Under the pieces are notes generated by a model. It saw only the letters and a program-made list of their open reading frames with translations. It searched no databases and had not been told where the DNA came from. From Paradevosia sp036499825 (GTDB lineage Bacteria > Pseudomonadota > Alphaproteobacteria > Rhizobiales > Devosiaceae): 64,000 nt of DNA. Location of the stretch: assembly GCA_036499825.1 (NCBI GenBank), contig DASYCZ010000043.1, positions 1 to 64,000 of the forward strand, given 5' to 3'. The position numbers and the translations under genes are program-made. Of this stretch, positions 25,430 to 33,187 are shown in pieces. The first letter of the stretch is position 1, and each line of letters opens with the position of its first letter.

Positions 25430-26430
25430 GTCTTCGGCACCGAGAAGGTGAAAATGATCGGCAGGTGATCGCTGCCGGTGCGCGGACCGGAATGCAGGTC
25501 GTGCACGGTCAGGTCCCGCGTCATCACCTGGTCCAGCGGCAGGAATGGCGGCCAGGTATCGCGCCAGCCGAGAATCCAGAACCGCATCGGGAAGGTCATG
25601 ACGGCGTGCGTCTCGCGCCGAAGCTTTGCCTCGCGCGCAAAATTGCGTTGGGTGTAAGACCACGACGTCGAGTTGAAATCCCCCGCCACCACCAGCGGAC
25701 CGGGAGTATTGAGGATGGTGTCGCGCAGTGACGCGAACTGTTCTTCCTGCCGCATGATCTTTGGCGCCGGCCAGTCGAGATGCGTCGTCAGCACCGAAAA
25801 TGTCGTGCCATCGGCCAGCGTGAACTTGGCCAGGATATGCGCGGTGCGCTGGTGCCCATAGGCATTCTCGGGGCACGCGTTGTCCTGCGTCTGGGTGAAC
25901 GGTATCTTGGAATAAAGCGCGATGTTGGCGCGCTTGCCGCCGTGGCAGTAGGCGGAATAAGGGTAACGCGCATGTAGCAACGGCCCCAGCGCACTCGATT
26001 GCTGGCCGAAATATTCCTGCAGCGCCAGAATGTCGGGATCTTCGGCGAACACCACGTCCGCCACCCGCTGCATGTCGTAATTCATGCCGAAAAGATTGTG
26101 GGTCATCATCTTCACGACCGTCCGCCCGTCCGTCGGCACCGGCGGGCGCGGCGCGAAGGCGGCGATAGCCTCCGGCACGACCGTCACCGCTGAGGCAAGG
26201 AGCCCGGTCGCGGTTGCGGCCAGCACGAACCTGCGCCAGTTACCGCGTCCCATCAGCGGCGCGATCGCCACCAGCGACACCAGGGTGCCTGCGAACAGCA
26301 CGACTTGCAGATGATTGAGCACATCGAGTGCCGGCACCGCGAAGCCGAGCAGCGCAAGAATAGCCAGGAGGGAAATGCCGAGCGCGCCAGACCCGAAGGC
26401 AAACCGCACCAGGCGTAAAAGCAGGGTCAT
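25426..26430 (-). CDS. Membrane-anchored endonuclease/exonuclease/phosphatase family protein
   Basis: Encodes 334 residues. Three hydrophobic helices fill the first 90 residues. The rest is an EEP domain: T-H-N-L-F-G-M-N near 115, A-L-Q-E-Y near 138, V-L-T-T-H-L-D near 215, V-V-A-G-D-F-N-S near 252 and S-D-H-L-P-I near 320. All the metal and catalytic positions (Asn, Glu, Asp-Asn, Asp-His) are present, so it is likely active on a phosphodiester or phosphomonoester outside the cytoplasm. The substrate is unknown. Confidence 0.88.
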   Translation of the reverse strand: MTLLLRLVRFAFGSGALGISLLAILALLGFAVPALDVLNHLQVVLFAGTLVSLVAIAPLMGRGNWRRFVLAATATGLLASAVTVVPEAIAAFAPRPPVPTDGRTVVKMMTHNLFGMNYDMQRVADVVFAEDPDILALQEYFGQQSSALGPLLHARYPYSAYCHGGKRANIALYSKIPFTQTQDNACPENAYGHQRTAHILAKFTLADGTTFSVLTTHLDWPAPKIMRQEEQFASLRDTILNTPGPLVVAGDFNSTSWSYTQRNFAREAKLRRETHAVMTFPMRFWILGWRDTWPPFLPLDQVMTRDLTVHDLHSGPRTGSDHLPIIFTFSVPKT

Positions 26431-26458
26431 GAATGGTCCGGCACTGAAGCGGCTTTAG

Positions 26459-27187
26459 TCAGTCGAGCGGCCGCCAACCGAGCGGGCCTTTTTGCACCTC
26501 GAGCGGACGGAAACTCGCCTTGTAGGCCATTTTCGGCGAATCTTTGACCCAATAGCCCAGATACACATAACCGAGCCCGGCTTCGCGCACCTGGCTGATG
26601 TGATTGAGAATGAGCAAATTGCCAAAACCGCGCTTGGCCAGATCCGGATCGTAGAAGCTGTAGACCATCGACAGGCCGTCCGGCATGACATCCGTCAGGG
26701 CGACGGCAACCAGCGGACTGCCCGGCTCCGAAGTCAGCCGGTATTCGACCAGGATCGACTGTACCGGCGTATCCTCGACCATATATTCATAGTCGATGAA
26801 GCTCATCTGCGTCATGCCGCCACCCGCATGGCGTGCTGCCAGATAGCGCTTGAAAAGAGCGAACTGCTCCGCGGTTACGCGCGGCGTGCAGACTTCGGCG
26901 GTGACATCGGCATTGAGCTTGAGCACGCGACGGAAACGCGCCGACGGCTCGAAATCCTTGACCATGATGCGCACCGACTGGCAGGCGGCGCAACCCTCGC
27001 AAGCGGGGCGGTAAATGAGATTCTGGCTTCGTCGGAAACCGTTGTCACTGAGCAGCTGATGCAGTGCCGAAGCGCGTCGCCCGGTCAGATGCGTGAACAG
27101 CTTTCGCTCCTGCCGGCCGGGCAGGTAAGGGCACGGCATCGCCGCGGTCAGAAAGAGTTGGGTATTGTCCGGCGTGTGGTCGGTCAT
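26459..27187 (-). CDS. bpt: Aspartate/glutamate leucyltransferase (Bpt/Ate family)
   Basis: Encodes 242 residues. The N-terminal C-P-Y-L-P-G-R-Q-E-R-K and the C-E-G-C-A-A-C-Q-S-V-R-I motifs are the conserved cysteine clusters of the Ate/Bpt family. The C-terminal half is a GNAT-like fold with M-V-Y-S-F-Y-D-P-D and Y-L-G-Y-W-V-K-D-S-P-K-M-A-Y-K. In bacteria it adds Leu from Leu-tRNA to N-terminal Asp or Glu, making N-degrons for ClpS-ClpAP. It is often labelled arginyltransferase by homology. It stands alone between the RDD gene and the EEP gene. Confidence 0.92.
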   Translation of the reverse strand: MTDHTPDNTQLFLTAAMPCPYLPGRQERKLFTHLTGRRASALHQLLSDNGFRRSQNLIYRPACEGCAACQSVRIMVKDFEPSARFRRVLKLNADVTAEVCTPRVTAEQFALFKRYLAARHAGGGMTQMSFIDYEYMVEDTPVQSILVEYRLTSEPGSPLVAVALTDVMPDGLSMVYSFYDPDLAKRGFGNLLILNHISQVREAGLGYVYLGYWVKDSPKMAYKASFRPLEVQKGPLGWRPLD

Positions 27188-27256
27188 CTAGCGTCCAGGT
27201 CGTGACCCTTTGTAGAGTAATCGCGACCGAACGACTGCGCAACGGGGAGTATTACC

Positions 27257-27796
27257 TTAGCCGCGAGGCGACGGAGCGTAATCGCCACTGCCGGAGCGCA
27301 GCTCGGCCCAGTGCCGCGCCATCGGCGAGCGTCGGACCATCAGGCTGCCCAGCAGCATGTCGTGCACCATCTGGCGCCGCGGCGTGAACAGCGCAATGGC
27401 CAGTGAGATCGGCCACGAAATCCAGATGGTTACCCAGAACAGCGCCGCATGGGCGACCGCCATCCAGCCATCGAGCGGCGTGTCGCGCGTGGGCGTAAGG
27501 ACGATGTCAGTCATCTGCATGCCGACAGTCGCACGCCGGGACGAGCCCAATGTGAGCGCATAATATGCAATCGCGGCGACCGGAGCGACGAACGCCAGAC
27601 CCAGCCAGGCGAGGCCGAAGGTTACGAAGCCGGCAATCAGGCTGGCCAGACTCAGGCCGACGACCAGAAAGCCGATCAGCACCATGTCGATGCAAAAGGC
27701 GATCACGCGCCGCGTTAGCACGCCGTTAAAGAGTTCTGGCGCGGTGGCGGGATCGGGAAGCTGGGCACGCATGGCAATGCCTTTCGGGTCAAACAT
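27257..27796 (-). CDS. RDD-family membrane protein
   Basis: Encodes 179 residues from the ATG at 27796; a second ATG at 27772 with AAAGG upstream is an alternative. L-T-R-R-V-I-A-F-C-I-D-M carries the Arg and Asp that define the family. Helices follow at about 30-55, 60-85 and 125-150, with R-R-A-T-V-G-M-Q-M near 95. The function of RDD proteins is mostly unknown; some are Na+/H+ antiporter-like. It lies between hemB and bpt on the same strand. Confidence 0.86.
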   Translation of the reverse strand: MFDPKGIAMRAQLPDPATAPELFNGVLTRRVIAFCIDMVLIGFLVVGLSLASLIAGFVTFGLAWLGLAFVAPVAAIAYYALTLGSSRRATVGMQMTDIVLTPTRDTPLDGWMAVAHAALFWVTIWISWPISLAIALFTPRRQMVHDMLLGSLMVRRSPMARHWAELRSGSGDYAPSPRG

Positions 27797-27871
27797 CACA
27801 TCATGCGAAATTGGTATCGCCAGCCCCCCGTGCAAGAGGCCAGGCACCAAAATGTGCCTGAGTGCCTAGCC

Positions 27872-28885
27872 CTACTTTCCCAGCAGCCGCGCCACTTCGA
27901 GCGCATAATATGTCAGCACGCCGCTGGCGCCGGCCCGCTTGAAGGCAAAAAGGCTTTCCAGCATGGCCGCATCACGATTGATGGCGCCGGCAGCACCGGC
28001 CATTTCGATCATCGCGTACTCGCCAGACACCTGGTAGGCGAAGACCGGTACGTTGAACTCGCGGCGTACGCGCGAAACGATATCGAGATAGGGCAGGCCG
28101 GGCTTCACCATGACCGTATCGGCGCCTTCCTCAAGATCCTGCGCAACTTCCCGCAGGGCTTCGTCGGAATTGCCGAAATCCATCTGATAGGTCCGCTTGT
28201 CACCCTTGAGGCGCGCGCCGGACCCGACTGCTTCGCGGAACGGGCCATAGAACGAGGACGCATATTTTGCCGCATAGGACATGATCTGCTTGTCCTCGAA
28301 GCCTTCCTGGTCGAGTGCGGTGCGGATGGCGCCGATACGGCCATCCATCATATCCGACGGGGCGATGACGTCGGCGCCGGCCGCAGCTTGCACGAGAGCC
28401 GAGCGGATCATCACCGTGATGGTCTCGTCGTTCAAAATGACGCCGTCACGCACCAGCCCATCCTGGCCGTCGCTCGAATATTCGTCGAGCGCAACATCGG
28501 CGATGAGGCCGATCTCGGGAACGGCCGACTTGATCGCGCTCAGTGCCCGGCACATCAGGTTGTCGGGGTTGTAGGCTTCCGCTGCATTCTCTGAACGCCG
28601 GTCGTCCTGCGTATTGGGAAACAGCGCCAGGGCCGGAATGCCGGCCGCCGCCGCCTGGCGCGCCGCTTCTACCGCGAGGTCTACGCTCAGCCGCTCGACA
28701 CCCGGCATGGTCCTGATCGCGGTACGCTCGTTATGGCCATCGATGATGAAGAGCGGCCAGATCAGATCGGACGGCGTGAGGGTGGCTTCGCGCACCAGCG
28801 CCCGGCTCCAGGCCGATTGGCGCGTACGGCGCAGCCGGCGACCGCCGAGAAATTCCATGTCGTGCTTGATCCAGTGGTCGGACAT
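27872..28885 (-). CDS. hemB: Delta-aminolevulinic acid dehydratase (porphobilinogen synthase)
   Basis: Encodes 337 residues from the ATG at 28885, which has GGGAGA 5 nt upstream. It joins two ALA molecules into porphobilinogen in heme synthesis. The active-site Lys lies in S-Y-A-A-K-Y-A-S-S-F-Y near 205, and the Schiff-base Lys in M-V-K-P-G near 258. The metal-site segment reads D-V-A-L-D-E-Y-S-S-D-G-Q-D-G, so the three zinc cysteines are replaced by Ala/Asp, the magnesium-dependent or metal-independent variety usual in Alphaproteobacteria. The heme A synthase gene is about 25 kb away. Confidence 0.96.
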   Translation of the reverse strand: MSDHWIKHDMEFLGGRRLRRTRQSAWSRALVREATLTPSDLIWPLFIIDGHNERTAIRTMPGVERLSVDLAVEAARQAAAAGIPALALFPNTQDDRRSENAAEAYNPDNLMCRALSAIKSAVPEIGLIADVALDEYSSDGQDGLVRDGVILNDETITVMIRSALVQAAAGADVIAPSDMMDGRIGAIRTALDQEGFEDKQIMSYAAKYASSFYGPFREAVGSGARLKGDKRTYQMDFGNSDEALREVAQDLEEGADTVMVKPGLPYLDIVSRVRREFNVPVFAYQVSGEYAMIEMAGAAGAINRDAAMLESLFAFKRAGASGVLTYYALEVARLLGK

Positions 28886-29032
28886 GCCTGTCTCCCAAAT
28901 GCCATATTGGGGCTTCTCTATCAGGCTCGGCGGCGCACGGCAAAGCGGCCACATGCGCGCTTGTCGGCGCCGGTCTCACGGGTTAGAGCAGAAACTCCCT
29001 CCCGGTACTTCGCGGGCGATGGACGGGTCAGC

Positions 29033-29422
29033 ATGGCTTTCAAAGTCGATCAGAATGGAATTTACATCCGCATCGTGGCGCTGCTGAGCCTGGTGCTTGG
29101 GCTCAGCGATGCGGGGCGGCTGCTCGGCGTTACCACCGGTGAAGCCAATCCGATCGGCACCATGGGGATAACGGCCTTTGCCTATCTGGGGACGTTCGCA
29201 CTGGCTCGGCTGTTCGCCGCCGTGGGGCTCTGGATCAAGGCGAGCTGGGGTGCGGTTCTGCTCGTCGGCGCCACTGTCCTCGAACTGGTGCTCTATCTTT
29301 CGGGTAGCCGCGAAGTCAGCATGACGACGTTCGGTTTCGGCGTCAGATTGGTGCTTTTGCTCAGTATCCTGCTGATACTGCTTTTCAGTTTCCGCCTGCG
29401 CCGTGCCTCGGCCCGCGACTGA
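29033..29422 (+). CDS. Small four-helix membrane protein (DUF6163-like)
   Basis: Encodes 129 residues from the ATG at 29033. Hydrophobic segments lie near 12-30, 45-65, 70-90 and 100-120, with short loops and a basic C-terminal tail. Proteins of this size between hemB and ldtR are common in Hyphomicrobiales and I believe they are called DUF6163, though I cannot confirm this. No functional residues are recognisable. It is divergent from hemB and precedes ldtR by 190 nt. Location suggests an envelope role but nothing more. Confidence 0.75.
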   Translation: MAFKVDQNGIYIRIVALLSLVLGLSDAGRLLGVTTGEANPIGTMGITAFAYLGTFALARLFAAVGLWIKASWGAVLLVGATVLELVLYLSGSREVSMTTFGFGVRLVLLLSILLILLFSFRLRRASARD

Positions 29423-29448
29423 ATTCGATAAATTTAGATTCGATTCAG

Positions 29449-29474
29449 GTTACAATTTTCTGACAGCTTGTAAC
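29449..29474. repeat. Inverted repeat GTTACA-N14-TGTAAC upstream of ldtR
   Basis: Perfect 6-bp arms (29449-29454 and 29469-29474) lie in the AT-rich gap after the small membrane protein. It could be an operator for ldtR or a weak hairpin ending the upstream transcript. No T-run follows directly. Confidence 0.4.
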
Positions 29475-29605
29475 GTTTGATTCAGCCAAATTTTCGAACA
29501 TTTCCAGTAAGATAGTTTTAAGCGTGCGGCTTAAGGCGATCTTATGCGGGGCACGATAACTTGCCCCTACTGAGATGCGAACAAATCGCGCGAAATTGAC
29601 AGTGA

Positions 29606-29613
29606 GGCACAAA
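29606..29613 (-). promoter_or_regulatory. TTTGTGCC box over the ldtR start codon
   Basis: The plus strand reads GGCACAAA and its last A is the first base of the ldtR ATG. The same octamer recurs upstream of ldtP. Binding here by LdtR would repress its own translation start or promoter. The link to LdtR is inferred from the repetition. Confidence 0.45.
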
Positions 29614-30122
29614 TGGCAATCAAATCTAATGCTGCAGAAGCGATAGAACCCGGCAGGGCGGAAAGCCTGAAGCCACTTTATCTTGAAGCCGTATCCCGCG
29701 TCGAGCGACTGCACCGGCGGCTGCTCGATCTTATCAAGGACGAATTCGACCGTATGGGCTGGGACGATATCAACCCTGTCCAGGCGCTGCTGATGTTCAA
29801 CATCGGCGACGCGGAGATGACCGCCGGTGAGCTCCGCTCGCGTGGCTACTATCTGGGCTCGAACGTCTCGTACAATCTCAAGAAGCTGGTCGAAACCGGT
29901 TACATCTTCCAGGAGCGGTCCCGCGCCGACCGCCGTTCGGTTCGCATCCGCCTCACCCCCAAGGGCGAGGAAGTGGCCGAAGTTATCGACGAACTCTATG
30001 ATCGTCACCTGAAGTCCATCGACAAGGTCGGCGGCCTTGGTGACGGCGAATTCGACGGTCTCAACAAGGCACTGGCCCGCCTGGAGCGTTTCTGGGTCGA
30101 CCAGATCCTCTACAAGCTCTGA
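29613..30122 (+). CDS. ldtR: MarR-family transcriptional regulator LdtR
   Basis: Encodes 169 residues with a winged-helix MarR core: F-D-R-M-G-W-D-D-I-N-P-V-Q-A-L-L near 45, L-R-S-R-G-Y-Y-L-G-S-N-V-S-Y-N-L-K-K-L near 75 and R-S-R-A-D-R-R-S-V-R-I-R-L in the wing near 105. This sequence is characteristic of LdtR, studied in Candidatus Liberibacter asiaticus as a regulator of an L,D-transpeptidase and osmotic tolerance. The L,D-transpeptidase gene lies about 900 nt downstream, which fits. A TTTGTGCC box covers its start codon. Confidence 0.9.
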   Translation: MAIKSNAAEAIEPGRAESLKPLYLEAVSRVERLHRRLLDLIKDEFDRMGWDDINPVQALLMFNIGDAEMTAGELRSRGYYLGSNVSYNLKKLVETGYIFQERSRADRRSVRIRLTPKGEEVAEVIDELYDRHLKSIDKVGGLGDGEFDGLNKALARLERFWVDQILYKL

Positions 30123-30145
30123 GGCCTTGAGCTGCCATCAGCATT

Positions 30146-30169
30146 ACGGGGCGCCGCGAGGCGTCCCGT
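30146..30169 (+). terminator. Probable terminator after ldtR
   Basis: A 10-bp stem ACGGGGCGCC/GGCGTCCCGT with one G-T pair closes a GCGA tetraloop. The downstream sequence TGCGCTTTGT is only moderately T-rich. It lies 24 nt after the ldtR stop and before the convergent gene at 30185. Confidence 0.6.
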
Positions 30170-30184
30170 TGCGCTTTGTACGGC

Positions 30185-30709
30185 CTACAATCCCGCGCAT
30201 GAGACTGTAAGCGTCTTCTTCGACTGGTCGGTCAGCGTATAGGTGTTGGCAATTGTCCAGCCCGCATCGATAAACCGGCGCCAACTGGCATCCCCGCACT
30301 CATTGTTGTTGAGCTGGGTCTGGACTGGCGACCAATCGCCACCCACGATCTGGTTTGGCGTTATTGCGGCCGCTACCTGGTAGACGATGCTCCTGGCGGT
30401 GCAATCGACGTCCAATTTCTGGAAAGTCGTCACGTCGTCGAGTTTCGTGCCCACCTGTTTGCCATTGGCGTTTGAGGCGGCAAGTTGGGCGACATCGCAC
30501 AAGCTAGGGGCGGCAGGGTTACTGCGCCCGATCGCGCCTGGAATGAAGGCACAGCAAACCGCCACGATCAGCACCGGCCAGAGCGGTACGCGCTTGCGCG
30601 TTAGCAGCCGGGCGATGATCCAGGCGATAAAGCCGCCGGCAATCGCACCAACGAGGCCGAGAAGGATGGTCAGTTCCCAGGTCGGCAGACTGCGCAAAAA
30701 TTCCATCAT
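30185..30709 (-). CDS. Unknown membrane protein, two N-terminal helices
   Basis: Encodes 174 residues from the ATG at 30709 (adjacent ATG at 30706 is equally possible). Two hydrophobic helices lie near 9-31 and 38-55. The remainder is a soluble region of about 115 residues with four Cys (S-L-C-D-V, V-D-C-T-A, N-E-C-G, S-C-A-G), which suggests disulfides in the periplasm. I do not recognise the family. It is inserted between ldtR and the L,D-transpeptidase gene on the opposite strand, so it may not be part of the ldtR system. It shares the upstream region containing TTTGTGCC boxes. Confidence 0.7.
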   Translation of the reverse strand: MMEFLRSLPTWELTILLGLVGAIAGGFIAWIIARLLTRKRVPLWPVLIVAVCCAFIPGAIGRSNPAAPSLCDVAQLAASNANGKQVGTKLDDVTTFQKLDVDCTARSIVYQVAAAITPNQIVGGDWSPVQTQLNNNECGDASWRRFIDAGWTIANTYTLTDQSKKTLTVSCAGL

Positions 30710-30800
30710 GACTCGCGATATTGATCGGGACGGGCAGGGCCCTGGACACAAATGACGTCTGCGCCGGCTTCATGACAAGACTGGGTCAATAATTGTGACC

Positions 30801-30857
30801 TTTGTGCCACATGGTCTCGAAACACTCGTCCTTTGTGCGCCATTTCTTATTTGTGCC
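30801..30857 (+). promoter_or_regulatory. Three TTTGTGC boxes upstream of the L,D-transpeptidase gene
   Basis: TTTGTGCC occurs at 30801-30808, TTTGTGCG at 30832-30839 and TTTGTGCC at 30850-30857. The last is part of TTTGTGCCGCAAA, an imperfect palindrome. A further TTTGTGC lies at 30978-30984 and an inverted ATTTGTGT at 30746-30753. The cluster is 170-230 nt before the ldtP ATG. It is the best candidate for LdtR binding, but the published LdtR site was not compared. Confidence 0.5.
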
Positions 30858-31025
30858 GCAAAGCCAGATATGTAGCTTCATATGCACATCGATCCGCACG
30901 CGGCCATTTGGCTTTCGCAGTGCGGTTCACAGCTCTTTGACCGGCGTTGTTGGTGGTCTTTGGGGGTGGTAAACGATTTTGTGCTTCGGTTTAAGCTTCC
31001 AGACACTGCGAATTCGGGTGAACTA

Positions 31026-32282
31026 ATGCGGCTCAATCGGCGATCTTTCATCGGCTCCATGGCAATCCTGGGGGCTTCTGCAGCTCTGCCCTCTACGGTA
31101 CGCGCTGACGACTCCATCTGGGATATGTTTGCCCGCAGCCGCGTGCTGAAGAGCACCGACCGGGAAGGCAACACGCTGGCGGCTAATGCCACGATCGAAA
31201 CCATCGAGCCGATCCTGTCGGTCGATACTGCCTACAATTTGCAGAACGCCATCACGCTCTACGAACCGTTTGTCGCCGCCGGTGGCTGGGAAGACACCCC
31301 CCGCGAGGTCTATGGCCTTATCCTCGGCAACAGCCGCAATTCGGTGATTGCCCTGAAAAGGCGCTTGATGTCCTCGGCAGATCTTCCGGCCGATGCCAAA
31401 GTCGACGACATGTTCGATGCGCCGCTCGATCAGGCGCTGCGCAAGTTCCAGGCTCGTCATGGCCTGCTCGTCAACGGGCAGGTGGACGAGGCTACGTTCT
31501 ATGCGCTCGCCGTGCCGGCCGACGTCCGGCTCAACCAGCTCAAGCTCAACCTGCAGCGCGTCTCCACCATCTCCCAGCAGCTCGGCGACCGTTATCTCGT
31601 GGTCAACATTCCGGCTGCTTCCATCGAGGCGATCGAGGGCAGCCAGGTGGTGCAGCGCCACGTCGCCGTGGTGGGCCGCATCGACCGGCAGACGCCGATC
31701 CTGCATTCCAAGGTTCAGCAGATCAATTTCAATCCCTATTGGCATGTGCCGAAGTCGATCATTCAAAAAGATCTGATCGAGTATATGAAGAAGGATCCGA
31801 CCTACCTGACGGAGCAGAAGATTCACATCTACGACTCCAAGGGTAAGGAGCTTCAGGCGACCGACATCGATTGGAACACCAACGAGGCCGTGAACTACAT
31901 GTTCCGGCAGGAGCCGGGTGCAGAGAACTCGATGGGGCATGTGAAGATCAACTTCCCCAATCCCTATGACGTCTACCTGCACGACACCCCGGACAAGTCG
32001 CTGTTCGGCGAAAATTCCCGCTTCCACTCCTCGGGCTGCATGCGCGTGGGAGAGGTGCAGTCGCTGGTCTCGTGGATATTGACCTCGAATGGCGGCTGGG
32101 AGCTTCCCAACGTCCAGTCGGCCTTCGATTCCAATGAGCGCCTCGACGTCCAGGTGAAGCAGCCGACCCCGATCCACACCACCTACATCACGGCCTGGGC
32201 CAATCGCCAGGGTACTGTTAGCTTCCGCGACGACGTCTACAAGTTCGACGAGCAGGGCAAGGTGAACTTCGACAAAGCCTGA
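31026..32282 (+). CDS. ldtP: L,D-transpeptidase family protein (LdtP/YcbB type)
   Basis: Encodes 418 residues from the ATG at 31026, chosen because it starts a Tat-like signal, R-L-N-R-R-S-F-I-G-S-M, followed by a hydrophobic run ending near A-D. A peptidoglycan-binding domain is near 130-170 (A-L-R-K-F-Q-A-R-H-G-L). The YkuD catalytic domain spans about 195-360, with H-D-T-P-D-K-S-L-F and H-S-S-G-C-M-R-V-G, whose nucleophile is Cys338. It forms 3-3 cross-links or attaches proteins to peptidoglycan. The adjacent LdtR regulator and the box cluster point to its control. Its stop overlaps the next ATG (TGATG). Confidence 0.92.
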   Translation: MRLNRRSFIGSMAILGASAALPSTVRADDSIWDMFARSRVLKSTDREGNTLAANATIETIEPILSVDTAYNLQNAITLYEPFVAAGGWEDTPREVYGLILGNSRNSVIALKRRLMSSADLPADAKVDDMFDAPLDQALRKFQARHGLLVNGQVDEATFYALAVPADVRLNQLKLNLQRVSTISQQLGDRYLVVNIPAASIEAIEGSQVVQRHVAVVGRIDRQTPILHSKVQQINFNPYWHVPKSIIQKDLIEYMKKDPTYLTEQKIHIYDSKGKELQATDIDWNTNEAVNYMFRQEPGAENSMGHVKINFPNPYDVYLHDTPDKSLFGENSRFHSSGCMRVGEVQSLVSWILTSNGGWELPNVQSAFDSNERLDVQVKQPTPIHTTYITAWANRQGTVSFRDDVYKFDEQGKVNFDKA

Positions 32283-32488
32283 TGGTTGAGGGCAGGGACG
32301 ACAGACCCAGGTCTGGGCAGATCCTGTTTGAATTCACCCAGGTCGGCCAACAAATGCGCGTGGCGGCTATCGATGTCGCGACGCAAATCGAAGTGGTGGT
32401 TATTGCGCCCCTCAGTGCCAGCCGCCTGCAGATGCAGACAGTGGCAAAGGCCAAGCTGCAACGGCGCCTGACGCAATTGCACAGCTAG
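32282..32488 (+). CDS. Small conserved protein (DUF6898-like)
   Basis: Encodes 68 residues. A charged N-terminus precedes a beta-rich core, I-L-F-E-F-T-Q-V-G-Q-Q-M-R-V-A-A-I-D, then T-Q-I-E-V-V-V-I-A-P, and a helical K-A-K-L-Q-R-R-L tail. Small proteins with this pattern at this locus are common in Hyphomicrobiales and I think they are DUF6898. The function is unknown. The one-base overlap with the ldtP stop argues for cotranslation, and a terminator follows immediately. Confidence 0.78.
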   Translation: MVEGRDDRPRSGQILFEFTQVGQQMRVAAIDVATQIEVVVIAPLSASRLQMQTVAKAKLQRRLTQLHS

Positions 32489-32495
32489 TCAAGAA

Positions 32496-32523
32496 AAAGC
32501 CGCCCGGAAGGGCGGCTTTCGTG
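32496..32523 (+). terminator. Bidirectional rho-independent terminator
   Basis: The stem AAAGCCGCCC/GGGCGGCTTT around a GGAA loop (32496-32519) has T-rich sequence on one side and A-rich on the other. It serves both the small protein gene and the convergent BA14K gene. Confidence 0.88.
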
Positions 32524-32539
32524 TTCATGCAGGCTTGAA

Positions 32540-32959
32540 CTAAAGCGTGCAGCGGTGGCGATAGCCGTCATTGCCCATATAGCTGTCCGTGCCGCGATCA
32601 TAAGACCGGAACCGTGCTTCGCAACGGGCGACATGGCTGCTGATATTGCCGCCATTGTTGCCGTTGGCAATGGCGCCGCCGATGATGGCGCCACCAATGA
32701 TGCCGAACAGCGCTGCTGCACCGGGATCAATGCCGTTGTTGCGATGGCTGTTGTACCAGCCCTGGTAGCGCTGGTTGTTCCAGTTCCGGCCGTTGTGCCG
32801 GAAGTCGTTGCAGTCACGGTCACGCGGGTGCGACTGGCAATACTGCATGACATAACGCCCGCGTTGTCCGCCGTATTGAGCATTGGCCGGAAGGACGCTT
32901 GCGAAGGTCATTGACGCTACTGCCGCGACGCTGGCGATACCGGCGATCAATTTCTTCAT
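32540..32959 (-). CDS. BA14K-family secreted protein
   Basis: Encodes 139 residues. A signal peptide of about 28 residues ends P-A-N-A. The mature part has Y-C-Q-S-H-P-R-D-R-D-C-N-D-F, an Asn/Arg-rich stretch, and a Gly-rich hydrophobic segment (G-I-I-G-G-A-I-I-G-G-A-I-A-N-G). The C-terminus H-V-A-R-C-E-A-R-F-R-S-Y-D-R-G-T-D-S-Y is the BA14K signature first described in Brucella as an immunoreactive protein. The biochemical role is unknown; it is probably envelope-associated. Confidence 0.88.
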   Translation of the reverse strand: MKKLIAGIASVAAVASMTFASVLPANAQYGGQRGRYVMQYCQSHPRDRDCNDFRHNGRNWNNQRYQGWYNSHRNNGIDPGAAALFGIIGGAIIGGAIANGNNGGNISSHVARCEARFRSYDRGTDSYMGNDGYRHRCTL

Positions 32960-33187
32960 TTCCCATCTCCATATGCGGCACGAGGGACGTGTCGCTCAAT
33001 TTCCATATCAAAAATCAAACGAACGAAATGCAAGGAAGTTGCTTCAATTGCACAACTCTTCTGCAGCTTTATTGCACCAGATCGTAGAGGAGAGCTGCAT
33101 GCTTGGAATCGCGGTCAGTGGTGTGATAAGCAGCGCCAGTCCACTATATGTGTGACGTCACCCTTCATGCTTGCCTGGGGAACGCCC

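Noticed and set aside
32885..33187. Possible small gene overlapping the BA14K promoter region on the plus strand.
   Set aside because: The frame there has no ribosome-binding site and overlaps the BA14K coding start; it is best explained as glyA leader.
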